64,000 nucleotides of DNA from contig JAAFKA010000011.1 of the NCBI GenBank assembly GCA_013299115.1, positions 104,338-168,337 of the forward strand. The letters run 5' to 3'. The notes beneath the pieces were generated by a model. That model did no database searches. It was not told the DNA's origin and worked only from the letters and a program-made list of their open reading frames with translations. Source of the DNA: Cytophagales bacterium. GTDB lineage: Bacteria; Bacteroidota; Bacteroidia; Cytophagales; Thermoflexibacteraceae. Below are positions 8,601 through 14,945 of this stretch, in pieces (within the stretch, counting starts at the first letter, position 1; the number at the start of each line of letters is the position of its first letter). The translations under genes and the position numbers were made by a program.

Positions 8601-11394
8601 AACGGCTTATTCGCCCCAAGCTGCCATTAACGACACCTTGCGATTGAACATCAATTTGGGTTCGAGGTTAGTTTTGCGGACAAACACCGCAGGCACTGCC
8701 AATCGTTACCAATGGGTAAACGGCAATTCGGGCAACCTCAATGCAACACCTACACCTGTGGACAGTTTGTATATTTTCAATAGCTTATCTGCTGCTGATG
8801 CTGGCGTTTACACTTGCAACGTAACCAGCACAATAGTAAGAGGTTTGACTTTGTTAAGAAATCCAATTTTCTTAAACGTAGGCAATCCACGTATCAATGT
8901 TACAGACTCCTTAGCCCTCGTTGCCCTTTACCGCAGCACCAACGGCAGAAATTGGGAAAACAAATGGAATTTGTCTTTGCCTGTGCGTACTTGGTATGGT
9001 GTAACTCTCGAAGTGGACAGGGTAGTGATTGTACGTTTGAATGACAACAAATTGGAAGGTACTATTTCTGATTCTATTCGGTTGCTCACCAAATTGGAGG
9101 AACTCAACCTCCGCAAAAACAGATTGACAGGTGGTATTCCTTCGTCTATTGGCAATTTGGTAGCTCTTTTACGCCTCGATTTATCGGGCAATAAATTGGA
9201 AAACAGCATACAGGCGGGCATTGGTGCTTTGGTTAATCTCAATTACTTAGACCTTAGCGAAAATTTATTGACAGGCGACGTGCCAACTGCGATGAGGCAA
9301 CTTACTCGTTTGCAAACTTTGCTAATTAACGACAACAGATTGACTAATTTGCCCACGCTAACAGGCTTAACTCGTTTGCAACGATTGGGCGTAGAAAACA
9401 ACTTGTTCCTCTTTGGTGAATTGGAGCCAAATGTACCTTTATTGACTGTTGCCAATTTGCGGTTTACTTATTCGCCCCAAGCCGCCATCAACGACCAACG
9501 CACCATTCAGGCTACTTTTGGCACTTCGCTTACGCTGAATGTGCAGACCACAGGCAACAACAACCGTTACCAATGGACAAAATCGGGCGTAAACGTGGGG
9601 ACAAACAGCACCTCACCCGACTTCCGAATTGCCTCTTTAACCTACTTAGACTCAGGGGCTTACAGTTGCAGAGTTACCAATACCACAGTGCCGAACTTGA
9701 CCTTGATTCGCCGAAACCTGAACGTAGTAGTCAATCAACCTAATTTATCACGCATAGACTCGTTGGCTTTGGTGGATTTATACAGAAGTACAGACGGAGC
9801 AAACTGGGATAAAGTTTGGGACTTAACCAAGCCTATGGATACGTGGTTTGGGGTGGTGTTGGACAAAAATATTGGTCGGGTTACAAGTTTGTTGATAAGC
9901 AACAACAAGTTGAAAGGAACTTTGCCAACTTCATTAGGCAATTTGACAAAGTTGAGGGAGTTGAGTATTCGCACCAACCCCGATTTGATGGGTAGTATTC
10001 CTGCTACGATTGGCAATTTGGTAGAGTTGCAAGACCTCAATTTGCGAGGCAACCAACTCAACGGCACTATTCCTGCCCAATTAGGCGACTTAATAAATCT
10101 CCGCACTTTGGCATTAGACAACAACAAATTTTCGGGTGCTATTCCTGCCATTTTGGGCAAATTGACAAAGCTCACTGTTTTGGCACTCAACAACAATAAT
10201 TTTGCTGGGGCAGCACCCAAAGAACTTAACGACTTGGTGCTGTTGCAAGAGTTTTACCTAAACGAAAACAGTCTAACGTCTTTGCCCGACTTGTCTAAAC
10301 TAACTGTTTTGGGTACTCTCGATGTCCGCAGCAATTTCTTAGGTTTCGAAAGCCTTGAACCTTTGGTAAGGGTGGCAAGTTTTCAGCCAAGTCCGCAAAA
10401 ATCAATTCCGCCAACAGATATTACGATTGGCACTTCTCAAACTTTAACCCTCAATACAAGGGCAGGTGGCACGCAAAATATTTATGCTTGGAAAAGAGGC
10501 AATCCGCCACTATTGACTAACCTTACTTCTGCTGCAATCTATGAACAAACCAATGTGCAGACCAACGCCACAGGCTTGTATGTGTGCGAAGTAACCAATG
10601 CTTTGGTGAGGAATTTGGTAATTTCCTATCCGTATAATGTGCGTGTTGTGCCTAATGCACCCGACATTACCCGACCTCTGCCTTATTGCATTGGCAACTC
10701 GACTATTACCCTCACTGCACAAGGCACGCAAGCAAGAGATACGCAATGGAGTTGGTACAATCCTTCGGCTCGCAGAGATTCGGTGATTTTGTCAAGTCGC
10801 ACTTTTACGTTTTTGCCTAAGCAAGACATAGATACGGTAAGGGCTGTTACCATCTCGAATGGCGTGCAAAGTTCGGGTGTTGCCACTGTTATTTTGTATA
10901 TCCGCCCTGTCCTTGTGAACAACAATGGCGTGCTAAACGTCATAGACAATGGAAACTCGACCAATCGTTACCAATGGCTGTTTAACAATGAGGTGATTGC
11001 AACGGCAACCACCAAAACTTATACGCCTACGGCACTGCAAAAAGGAACTTTCAAAGTTACCATTACCACCGCAGAAGGTTGTTCGGCAAGTTCAGCAGAT
11101 TTTCGTTTTGGGTTAGTAACAGGCATAGCAGACGACCAACTGCAACAGGCTTTGCAGGTTTTCCCCAATCCAACTACGGAAACTTTGCACCTCGACCTCA
11201 ACCACGAAGAAATTGGCAACGTAAACATTACCATTCACGACTTGCTCGGCAGGGTGGTTTGGCAACAAACTTACAGTAAATCAGCTTTCTCTTGGCAGCA
11301 AAGTATAGATGCAAGCCGTTGGGCATCAGGCACTTACCTCTTGCATATAGAAACTCCAAAAGCAAAGGCGGTAAGAAAGGTGGTAAAAAATTAG
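2611..11394 (+). CDS. giant multidomain surface protein: Calx-beta repeats, LRR, Ig-like, T9SS tail
   Basis: A 2927-residue secreted protein. After a signal peptide (to about residue 19) there are some eleven Calx-beta-like repeats of roughly 125 residues (about 20-1370), each with an EDG or EGG turn, a GTA-x-x-xNY strand and a closing TIxDD. Two CUB-like modules with paired cysteines follow (about 1370-1605). Then come three rounds of plant-type leucine-rich repeats (LDLSNNxLxGxIP), each opened by a DSLALxxxYRSTxGxxW cap and closed by an Ig-like domain ending in GxYxCxVTN (rounds near 1610, 2095 and 2380). The last ~80 residues (VFPNPTTETLHLDL, then GTYLLHIET and a basic end) are a type A T9SS sorting domain, so the protein should be exported by the Por system and anchored or released at the surface. 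The likely role is adhesion or gliding-associated binding; the ligand is unknown. Confidence 0.9.
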   Translation: MRYLLAILFYLSSIGLVLAQPNVQVTAAVNAQEGTPAVDGSFTFTLDVAAPAGGLTVIFSALGTAVAGTNYSLQMGSNVTNLTGTTFTIAAGATTATLNVVPINNFALNAPPLDITLTLVADPAYVVGVIDTQTITLIDDTNLFTVVATGTPAEDGIPPANTGTFTFTRVNTANTIAINFSVGGTAALATNYTVTSTSPLVFNAGSGTIVMLAGETTATITLSALNDQLINAARTVVLTIVDTAPTKTYTIGTPNLATLTIADAVAPTVSISVNPLPIPVEGGSNISIIFTRTGSTSLPLVVNFDITGTAILNTNYSLAGATLVSGNTYTTTIPAGQTTRAIFLSPTNDYVANAARTAIFTLVNTTPNITYDIAAAPNHTTTINIADDPDKITVTSSSTVVAGSTGTFTFSRGVITGSRVVAFTTTFTGGLNSSHFTVSAPGSGFSFNPAGTSLVVINSGQTTVNFNFNILPTAPAGTITVTIIAPAPYAPYTIGTPNTDVLTVSLATSSVIVGATSPIVEGSGTGSTVTFTRIGSFPSDVTVIFSINHTGVSYTVTGATSFNPALGTGTILIPFSNIGSSTATITITANQDFVVNGTRNIGVTIIGNNLGIPIGTPSSDNITVNDSNRQLSMATSGNASEDGTTANFVFTRTGVNPAQTISFTLSGTATNANYTLTGATTYTYPNGTIDLPASLGGATTATLTLTPSNDFTVNPARTAILTINTVTPNIAIANNSATMTIDDDPNVVTIETVTGFNATEAGSVGKFRIKRNTATASPLTVRFDASTGTAVYTATPPVGATANTFYTQTGANATYTGSNNESATIPAGSTFVEITIQPYNNFTVNPDRTVVFTLLTGTGYRLHNVPAQTQANLSIADDNNTVTIAALATNPTKSGTTSKFIFTRSTATASDLLVRFSVGGTAPAAGVNQAYNVSGETSYATTTVSNGSITILAGQTTAELLITPINDFVINPPNKTIVLTLQTGSYLIGAANTANLTIIDDNNHVSMTPATATTQEIDFATGLPQNTTFTFSRTNGVNTNPLTVKFSATNTSAVFNTDYQIISGAIMENATKGTAIIPAGQANVIVTLRPIDNFVTGDKTVTFTIADSTVKSYATNQTARTSAITITDKNNPVTIISTGTAVEDGSGAGATFTIRRANATPLPLTVRFNVGGTAVLGTNYSTLPTFTSPIGTAVIPANQTEVIITVNPIDDFVVNPDRNIILQLIPTTPAPTYHIGTANTATVLIQNDDIRASVATTGTPAETNQVAAKFVLNFNVPFSVNTNINYLIAGTAAATRYAITGGTNIVGTPTATSCTVLAGQTSAELIVTPIDDIIFNAAQTIILTLQPSTTLPSPEYFLTVGTTATLTIADNEANLTCPTSTPVNLTIADNTNATIGYAASTAGQAIQVDMNSLSLHPNDKVLIYNGLTTTTNNLIAEFTGTTATDTFSTINQFMTVVVQTQGTGVSTGGNITLRCVPVSYKINCGATTPTVFCFPEACTGLYANNLVTAPFKRTYKASSLTSEIEVSFSRFDVEANYDTLIVYNSIDDANAGSIVGKYHNGNLPPASIRSQNNDGALTFVFKSDANVAKTGFSAEISCTSSAISTNIVVSQPDSLALIAFMNSTGNEMGWNTADRLFDWKGVTMNREPVRRVISLKLPASGIEGFIPADFAKDPAGIDDRLAFMQTLDLSNNNLENHIPATIGSLKVQHLDLSNNLLDGTIPDGIGRINNLLTLNLSSNFIDGTINMAALRRLQNLTDLDLSNNYFSGTIPAGFGAMPKLSQLNLSTNELTGQIPDSLQLMTDLKSINLSGNQLTGRMNLRLPTANSFLLTNLENIDISNNQLTGSLPGKLPQSLRVLNLSNNKLTGNLDSLHFSTGLTTVNLSRNGFSGNLPLNFNELTGLITFNLSNNKFTGTIPALSRLVSLRTLNLSFNQFTGALPASFVSLTSLTSFVLNDNKIKDLPNLSALRSLNNFDVYNNLLTFEDLEPNISITNFNATAYSPQAAINDTLRLNINLGSRLVLRTNTAGTANRYQWVNGNSGNLNATPTPVDSLYIFNSLSAADAGVYTCNVTSTIVRGLTLLRNPIFLNVGNPRINVTDSLALVALYRSTNGRNWENKWNLSLPVRTWYGVTLEVDRVVIVRLNDNKLEGTISDSIRLLTKLEELNLRKNRLTGGIPSSIGNLVALLRLDLSGNKLENSIQAGIGALVNLNYLDLSENLLTGDVPTAMRQLTRLQTLLINDNRLTNLPTLTGLTRLQRLGVENNLFLFGELEPNVPLLTVANLRFTYSPQAAINDQRTIQATFGTSLTLNVQTTGNNNRYQWTKSGVNVGTNSTSPDFRIASLTYLDSGAYSCRVTNTTVPNLTLIRRNLNVVVNQPNLSRIDSLALVDLYRSTDGANWDKVWDLTKPMDTWFGVVLDKNIGRVTSLLISNNKLKGTLPTSLGNLTKLRELSIRTNPDLMGSIPATIGNLVELQDLNLRGNQLNGTIPAQLGDLINLRTLALDNNKFSGAIPAILGKLTKLTVLALNNNNFAGAAPKELNDLVLLQEFYLNENSLTSLPDLSKLTVLGTLDVRSNFLGFESLEPLVRVASFQPSPQKSIPPTDITIGTSQTLTLNTRAGGTQNIYAWKRGNPPLLTNLTSAAIYEQTNVQTNATGLYVCEVTNALVRNLVISYPYNVRVVPNAPDITRPLPYCIGNSTITLTAQGTQARDTQWSWYNPSARRDSVILSSRTFTFLPKQDIDTVRAVTISNGVQSSGVATVILYIRPVLVNNNGVLNVIDNGNSTNRYQWLFNNEVIATATTKTYTPTALQKGTFKVTITTAEGCSASSADFRFGLVTGIADDQLQQALQVFPNPTTETLHLDLNHEEIGNVNITIHDLLGRVVWQQTYSKSAFSWQQSIDASRWASGTYLLHIETPKAKAVRKVVKN

Positions 11395-11445
11395 GTAATG
11401 TTTAAAACAGCATTTCTTATAGTCGTGCCTTAAAAATTATAGAAC

Positions 11446-11474
11446 AACTAACATTTCTTTGAGAAATGTTAGTT
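11446..11474. terminator. hairpin downstream of the adhesin gene
   Basis: A 12-bp perfect stem, AACTAACATTTC (11446-11457) with GAAATGTTAGTT (11463-11474) and a 5-nt loop, starting about 50 bp after the adhesin stop codon. It is a plausible bidirectional terminator between the adhesin and the convergent HlyD gene, although no long U-run follows. A half-copy of the same motif lies at the left end of the window (about 48-68) and a diverged one near 36530. Confidence 0.5.
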
Positions 11475-11562
11475 CTAAATATTAAACTGTAGTATTTGTT
11501 CTTTTTATTTTGTCTTATTATTTACTATGAAGTTGAGGTAAGTTTAAAGCAAATTATTTACC

Positions 11563-12657
11563 TCACTCCAACGCATCTGTAATTTCGGTTTGGTCGTCTA
11601 TGCCACCCAAAATTTCCACATAGTCGAGGTCTTCTATTCCTTTTTGGATTTTTACTTTCTTCTTGTCAGTGGCTATTTTCACATAGTCGTTGTCAAACAA
11701 GAAGTTGCGGGCTATGACTAAGGCATTTTTCTTTTCGGCTATCACAATGTTTGCCTCTACGGACATACCCGAAAAAAAGCTAACAGCCGAACTGTTTTCT
11801 ATGCTTGCCACTACTTTGGCGGTCTTGTTTTGGAGATTGATAGAGGGATAAATGGCTTGCAACTGCCCTTTGAGAAATAGATTTTTGGCTGCACTCAACT
11901 CAAAAATTACGTTTTGCCCTGTTTTTACTAAGGCTACATCACTTTCGTCTATAGCTAATTCGACCTCAAAACCTGTGGCTTGCCCTGCCTCTATCAAAGG
12001 CAACTGCGGACTGACCAATTCGCCTACTTTTGTCCGTATGTCGTACACACGCAGGGGAGCATCTGCATACAGCACAAAATCTTTGCCTACGACTTGTTGC
12101 AAAGCATAAACATTTTGGGCGTTGGCTGCTTCGGCTTGTAGTTTTTGCTGCAAGTTTTGGACGTGCAACCTTGCTTTTTGCAAATTTTGTTTAGAAACGG
12201 CTGCTTGTGTGCTGGCTTGGTCAGCCAACAATTTGGAAGTTGCGTTTTGTTGCAACAAGTTCTGAAACCTTATGGCGTTGGTAGAATCTAATTGGTATTT
12301 GGCTGCTGCATTGTTTATTTCTTCTTGGGCAGCTTGCAAAGTGCTTGAATTTGCTTTTTGATTGTTAGTGGCAAAAGCCAAATTATTTTGGGCTGTTTGC
12401 AAGTTGATGGTGGCTGCTTCATTGGCTACTGCCAATAAAGGCATACCAGCCTGCACCGTATCGCCGACTTTGACAAAAATTTGTTTCACATAACCATTTG
12501 CTTTGATAGCCAGCCACCGCCGCTGCACAGGATAGACCTTGCCCGAAGCATATACTGCTTGCTTAATGTCTTTACGCAAAGGTTTTGTTACTGTATGTTT
12601 GGGTTTGCAGGCTGCTATGCACAAGCAACAAAACAAACCCAGTAAAAATTTATTCAT
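11563..12657 (-). CDS. HlyD-type periplasmic adaptor lipoprotein
   Basis: A 364-residue membrane-fusion (adaptor) protein. The N-terminus has a lipoprotein signal ending in CIAAC. Residues 40-75 contain the first half of the lipoyl-like barrel (GYVKQIFVKVGDTVQAGMPL). A long alanine- and glutamine-rich alpha-hairpin coiled coil spans about 80-190. Then come the second lipoyl half (VYDIRTKVGELVSPQLPL) and a beta-barrel (FEVELAIDESDVALVKTGQ). Such proteins bridge inner-membrane RND or ABC pumps and outer-membrane channels. No pump or TolC-like gene is adjacent in the window, so the partner is unknown. It is preceded on the same strand, 131 bp away, by the Spy-like gene. Confidence 0.85.
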   Translation of the reverse strand: MNKFLLGLFCCLCIAACKPKHTVTKPLRKDIKQAVYASGKVYPVQRRWLAIKANGYVKQIFVKVGDTVQAGMPLLAVANEAATINLQTAQNNLAFATNNQKANSSTLQAAQEEINNAAAKYQLDSTNAIRFQNLLQQNATSKLLADQASTQAAVSKQNLQKARLHVQNLQQKLQAEAANAQNVYALQQVVGKDFVLYADAPLRVYDIRTKVGELVSPQLPLIEAGQATGFEVELAIDESDVALVKTGQNVIFELSAAKNLFLKGQLQAIYPSINLQNKTAKVVASIENSSAVSFFSGMSVEANIVIAEKKNALVIARNFLFDNDYVKIATDKKKVKIQKGIEDLDYVEILGGIDDQTEITDALE

Positions 12658-12788
12658 GATTGGCTATTCTGTACACATAACAAATTTACAAAAAACTTTG
12701 GAATAAAAATGATTTTACAGAAAATTAAGACCTTATCAGGTTGTAGGTAGTTTGGATAGTACCATAGATGTAATGCCCAGCACTAACC

Positions 12789-13256
12789 CTAATCGTCTAT
12801 CTCTGTATCTTGGTCTTTCATACGTCCTGCTTTTCGTTCAGCTTTTTTGGTTAGTTTGTCCACCAACATAGCCTTAAACTGAATTTCAGCCTTGTAGAGT
12901 TCATAAATTTGGCGAATGGAAATAGATTTTTGAAACTCCTTAAAATATTTTCGGTCTAAGGCATTTTCTTGCTCACGCAGTTCCATCATTCTGTCCATAT
13001 TTTTTGCCAACTGCTCGTCCGTGGCAGTGCTGGTCGCATCGAAAAGTTGCCTTAATTCTTTGCGTATTTTTTTCCTTTCGTCATCAAACTGGTTGTAAGT
13101 TACCCAAAAAGTTTTGGACTGTTCGGCAGTCAAGTTGAGTTTTTGGGTAATAATTCCAATTTTGGCAGCTTCTATTTTTTCGGCTACGCCGCCCTGTGCC
13201 AATAAATTGGGAAAAAAACCAACTAAGGCAAACCAAATGGTGATAAGTGCTTTCAT
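12789..13256 (-). CDS. Spy/CpxP-like periplasmic protein
   Basis: About 155 residues starting at MKALITIWFALV, which opens a signal peptide cleaved near LLAQ. An upstream in-frame ATG at 13307 would only add residues before the signal. The mature part is helical and highly charged, with the LTAEQSKTFWVTYNQFDDERKKIRKEL pattern and a second helix MRELREQENALDRKY-like, typical of small periplasmic Spy/CpxP/heavy-metal-sensor-like proteins in Bacteroidota. These are usually encoded beside an ECF sigma factor, as here. The role is probably envelope-stress chaperone or sensor. Identification rests on pattern, not on a catalytic motif. Confidence 0.65.
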   Translation of the reverse strand: MKALITIWFALVGFFPNLLAQGGVAEKIEAAKIGIITQKLNLTAEQSKTFWVTYNQFDDERKKIRKELRQLFDATSTATDEQLAKNMDRMMELREQENALDRKYFKEFQKSISIRQIYELYKAEIQFKAMLVDKLTKKAERKAGRMKDQDTEIDD

Positions 13257-13292
13257 CTTTTTTAAAGTGTAAAATGTAATAAGTATAAAGTG

Positions 13293-13357
13293 GTTTCGGT
13301 TTCTCAAAACCGAAACTTTTTTGCTTTTTTGCCATTGCTTGTGTCCTCACAAGCAAT
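13293..13357. terminator. two adjacent hairpins between the regulator and Spy-like genes
   Basis: GTTTCGGTTT (13293-13302) pairs perfectly with 13307-13316, and ATTGCTTGTG (13334-13343) pairs with 13348-13357. They lie downstream of the membrane regulator gene and upstream of the Spy-like gene, so they may terminate or attenuate read-through within this group. Confidence 0.5.
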
Positions 13358-13400
13358 ACTTTTGTCGTTTATGAGGACACAAACAACGGCAAGAATTTAT

Positions 13401-13583
13401 GTGCGGACTATGCGTCCCAAACTGAAGTCGCACTACAGTTGCTTTGTCGTTTGTGCGGACTATGCGTCCCAAACTGAAGTCGCACTACAGTTGCTTTGTC
13501 GTTTGTGCGGACTATGCGTCCCAAACTGAAGTCGCACTACAGTTGCTTTGTCGTTTGTGCGGACTGAAGTCCGCACTACAGTT
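13401..13583. repeat. three tandem 52-bp repeats plus a short terminal unit
   Basis: Copies begin at 13401, 13453 and 13505 and appear identical over 52 bp, each starting GTGCGGACTATGCGTCCC and ending with TTGCTTTGTCGTTT. A fourth, shortened unit at 13557 is the compact palindrome GTGCGGACTGAAGTCCGCAC. The compact unit belongs to the dispersed palindrome family also found at 19274, 19369 and 41076, so the array probably arose by tandem expansion of one copy. It ends where the downstream gene's stop codon lies (13582). Confidence 0.9.
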
Positions 13584-14049
13584 ACAGGTAGTCTTCCAAA
13601 TCCAATTCATTGGCAATAACCTCTTCTGAAATTTCTTCGGAGGGTAAACCTTCTATGTGCAGTTCATTTTCGTTGGCTACACACATCCGCACAATTTCCT
13701 CCTCATGAAGGTCTGTCGTGAGCAAATAGGCTTGAATGTCCTGTGCCGAAACTTCCTGCCAATCTGTAGTTGCAAGGTTTTGGTTATTTGCCAAGTTTGT
13801 AGGTTGTCTATAAAACTGAATACCAACAAAGACCAGCACCACACAAGCCAATGCAGGAACTGCCCAACGCAAGGTTTGCCATTGCATAAAAGCCTGATAA
13901 ACAGTCAATAAACTAAAGCTTGATGCTTTTCGTTGATTGATTTCTTGCTGTATTTGACGAGGCAACTTGTCAAAATAGCCATCAGGCGTAGCAAACAATT
14001 CTTGCTTATTGCTCTCTTTTTTTAGGTCTTCTAAGTTAAATTTTTTCAT
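13582..14049 (-). CDS. membrane-anchored protein after an ECF sigma factor, possible anti-sigma factor
   Basis: About 155 residues beginning MKKFNLEDLKKES; a longer in-frame start at 14133 adds 28 unlikely residues. There is a cytoplasmic N-terminal part with the ELFATPDGYFDKLP motif often seen in Bacteroidota regulators encoded after ECF sigma factors. One transmembrane helix follows (about 71-90, WAVPALACVVLVFVGIQFY), then an acidic C-terminal part ending EVIANELDLEDYL. The position directly after the sigma gene (170 bp) and the topology suggest it tethers or modulates the sigma factor, but no zinc-binding anti-sigma motif is visible. The stop codon lies in the last unit of the tandem repeat array. 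Confidence 0.6.
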   Translation of the reverse strand: MKKFNLEDLKKESNKQELFATPDGYFDKLPRQIQQEINQRKASSFSLLTVYQAFMQWQTLRWAVPALACVVLVFVGIQFYRQPTNLANNQNLATTDWQEVSAQDIQAYLLTTDLHEEEIVRMCVANENELHIEGLPSEEISEEVIANELDLEDYL

Positions 14050-14218
14050 TGTAGTAAAATTTATATTTTGTATATTCGCCTTCATGCGAATGTTTTTGTT
14101 TTCAATACAAGTGTGTTTGGTTGCTACACCCAAACTATGTTATTTGCTATTTTAGAAACTACAAACACCTTACAGCTAAACTACAGACTAAAGTCCATAG
14201 TTACAAAAAATGGCTTTT

Positions 14219-14845
14219 TTAATCATCTAACAGCACCGAAGCCTCTATTTTCTTGATAGCATGGTGATAAGATGCTTTTAAAGCCCCTACCGAAGTGCCT
14301 ACAATTTCGGCAATTTCCTCGTAGGTCATTTCGTCAAAATATTTCATATTAAACACCAACCGTTGCTTGTCGGGCAGGGTAAGCAGGGCTTTTTGCAATT
14401 TTTTCTGAATTTCGTCCCCTGTAAAGCCTCCATTGTCTAATTTTCCACTCAATTCTTTGCCCACGTCATAAATTGGTAAAAAATATTTTTGACGTTTTTT
14501 ATTCAAAAAAGCCAAACTTTCATTCACCGCAATTCGATAAATCCACGTATATAATTGTGCATCTTGCCTAAACTTTGCTAAGTTGTTCCAAACCTTGATA
14601 AAAGTTTCTTGCGTGATGTCATGCGCATCATCATGGTCTATGACCATTTTGCGAATCAATCCGTAAATTTTGGTTTGGTATTTCTTTACCAATAACTGAA
14701 ACGCAAAATGACGAGAATTTTCATTTTGAAACTGCTCTATCAATGCTTTGTCGCCGATGATATGGTCTGTCTGTTCCATTCTTTGTGTAGCAGTCTGCGA
14801 TTGCGGGGCTGCGATTACTTCCGTTTGCTGAAAACCAACTATCAT
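14219..14845 (-). CDS. ECF-type RNA polymerase sigma factor
   Basis: A 208-residue sigma-70 family protein with only regions 2 and 4. Region 2 contains FAFQLLVKKYQTKIYGLI and the core-binding DAHDITQETFIKVWNNL, followed by LYTWIYRIAVNESLAFLNKKRQ. Region 4 is LPDKQRLVFNMKYFDEMTYEEIAEIVG followed by the recognition helix TSVGALKASYHHAIKKIE. This is the typical RpoE-like architecture. The N-terminal 22 residues before MEQTDH are low-complexity, and the internal Met at about 14779 is an alternative start. It heads a minus-strand group with the membrane regulator, the Spy-like protein and perhaps the HlyD lipoprotein, which suggests an envelope-stress response. Confidence 0.92.
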   Translation of the reverse strand: MIVGFQQTEVIAAPQSQTATQRMEQTDHIIGDKALIEQFQNENSRHFAFQLLVKKYQTKIYGLIRKMVIDHDDAHDITQETFIKVWNNLAKFRQDAQLYTWIYRIAVNESLAFLNKKRQKYFLPIYDVGKELSGKLDNGGFTGDEIQKKLQKALLTLPDKQRLVFNMKYFDEMTYEEIAEIVGTSVGALKASYHHAIKKIEASVLLDD

Positions 14846-14945
14846 ACGCTTAAAATTTTTTGCTTTGTTTTGATAGTTTGATAGGAAGTTACCAAAAAGG
14901 TTTAAAATTAGTTTAGAAAAATTGATAATTTTTGTTTTTTATCAA

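Noticed and set aside
3354..11279. Many reading frames of 60-208 codons on the minus strand inside the giant adhesin gene
   Set aside because: They arise from the codon bias of the Thr/Asn/Ala- and Leu-rich repeats on the other strand; the plus-strand protein has a consistent domain structure throughout.
13290..13629. Two overlapping plus-strand frames with internal amino-acid repeats
   Set aside because: They simply translate the 52-bp tandem repeats and have no start context or protein homology.
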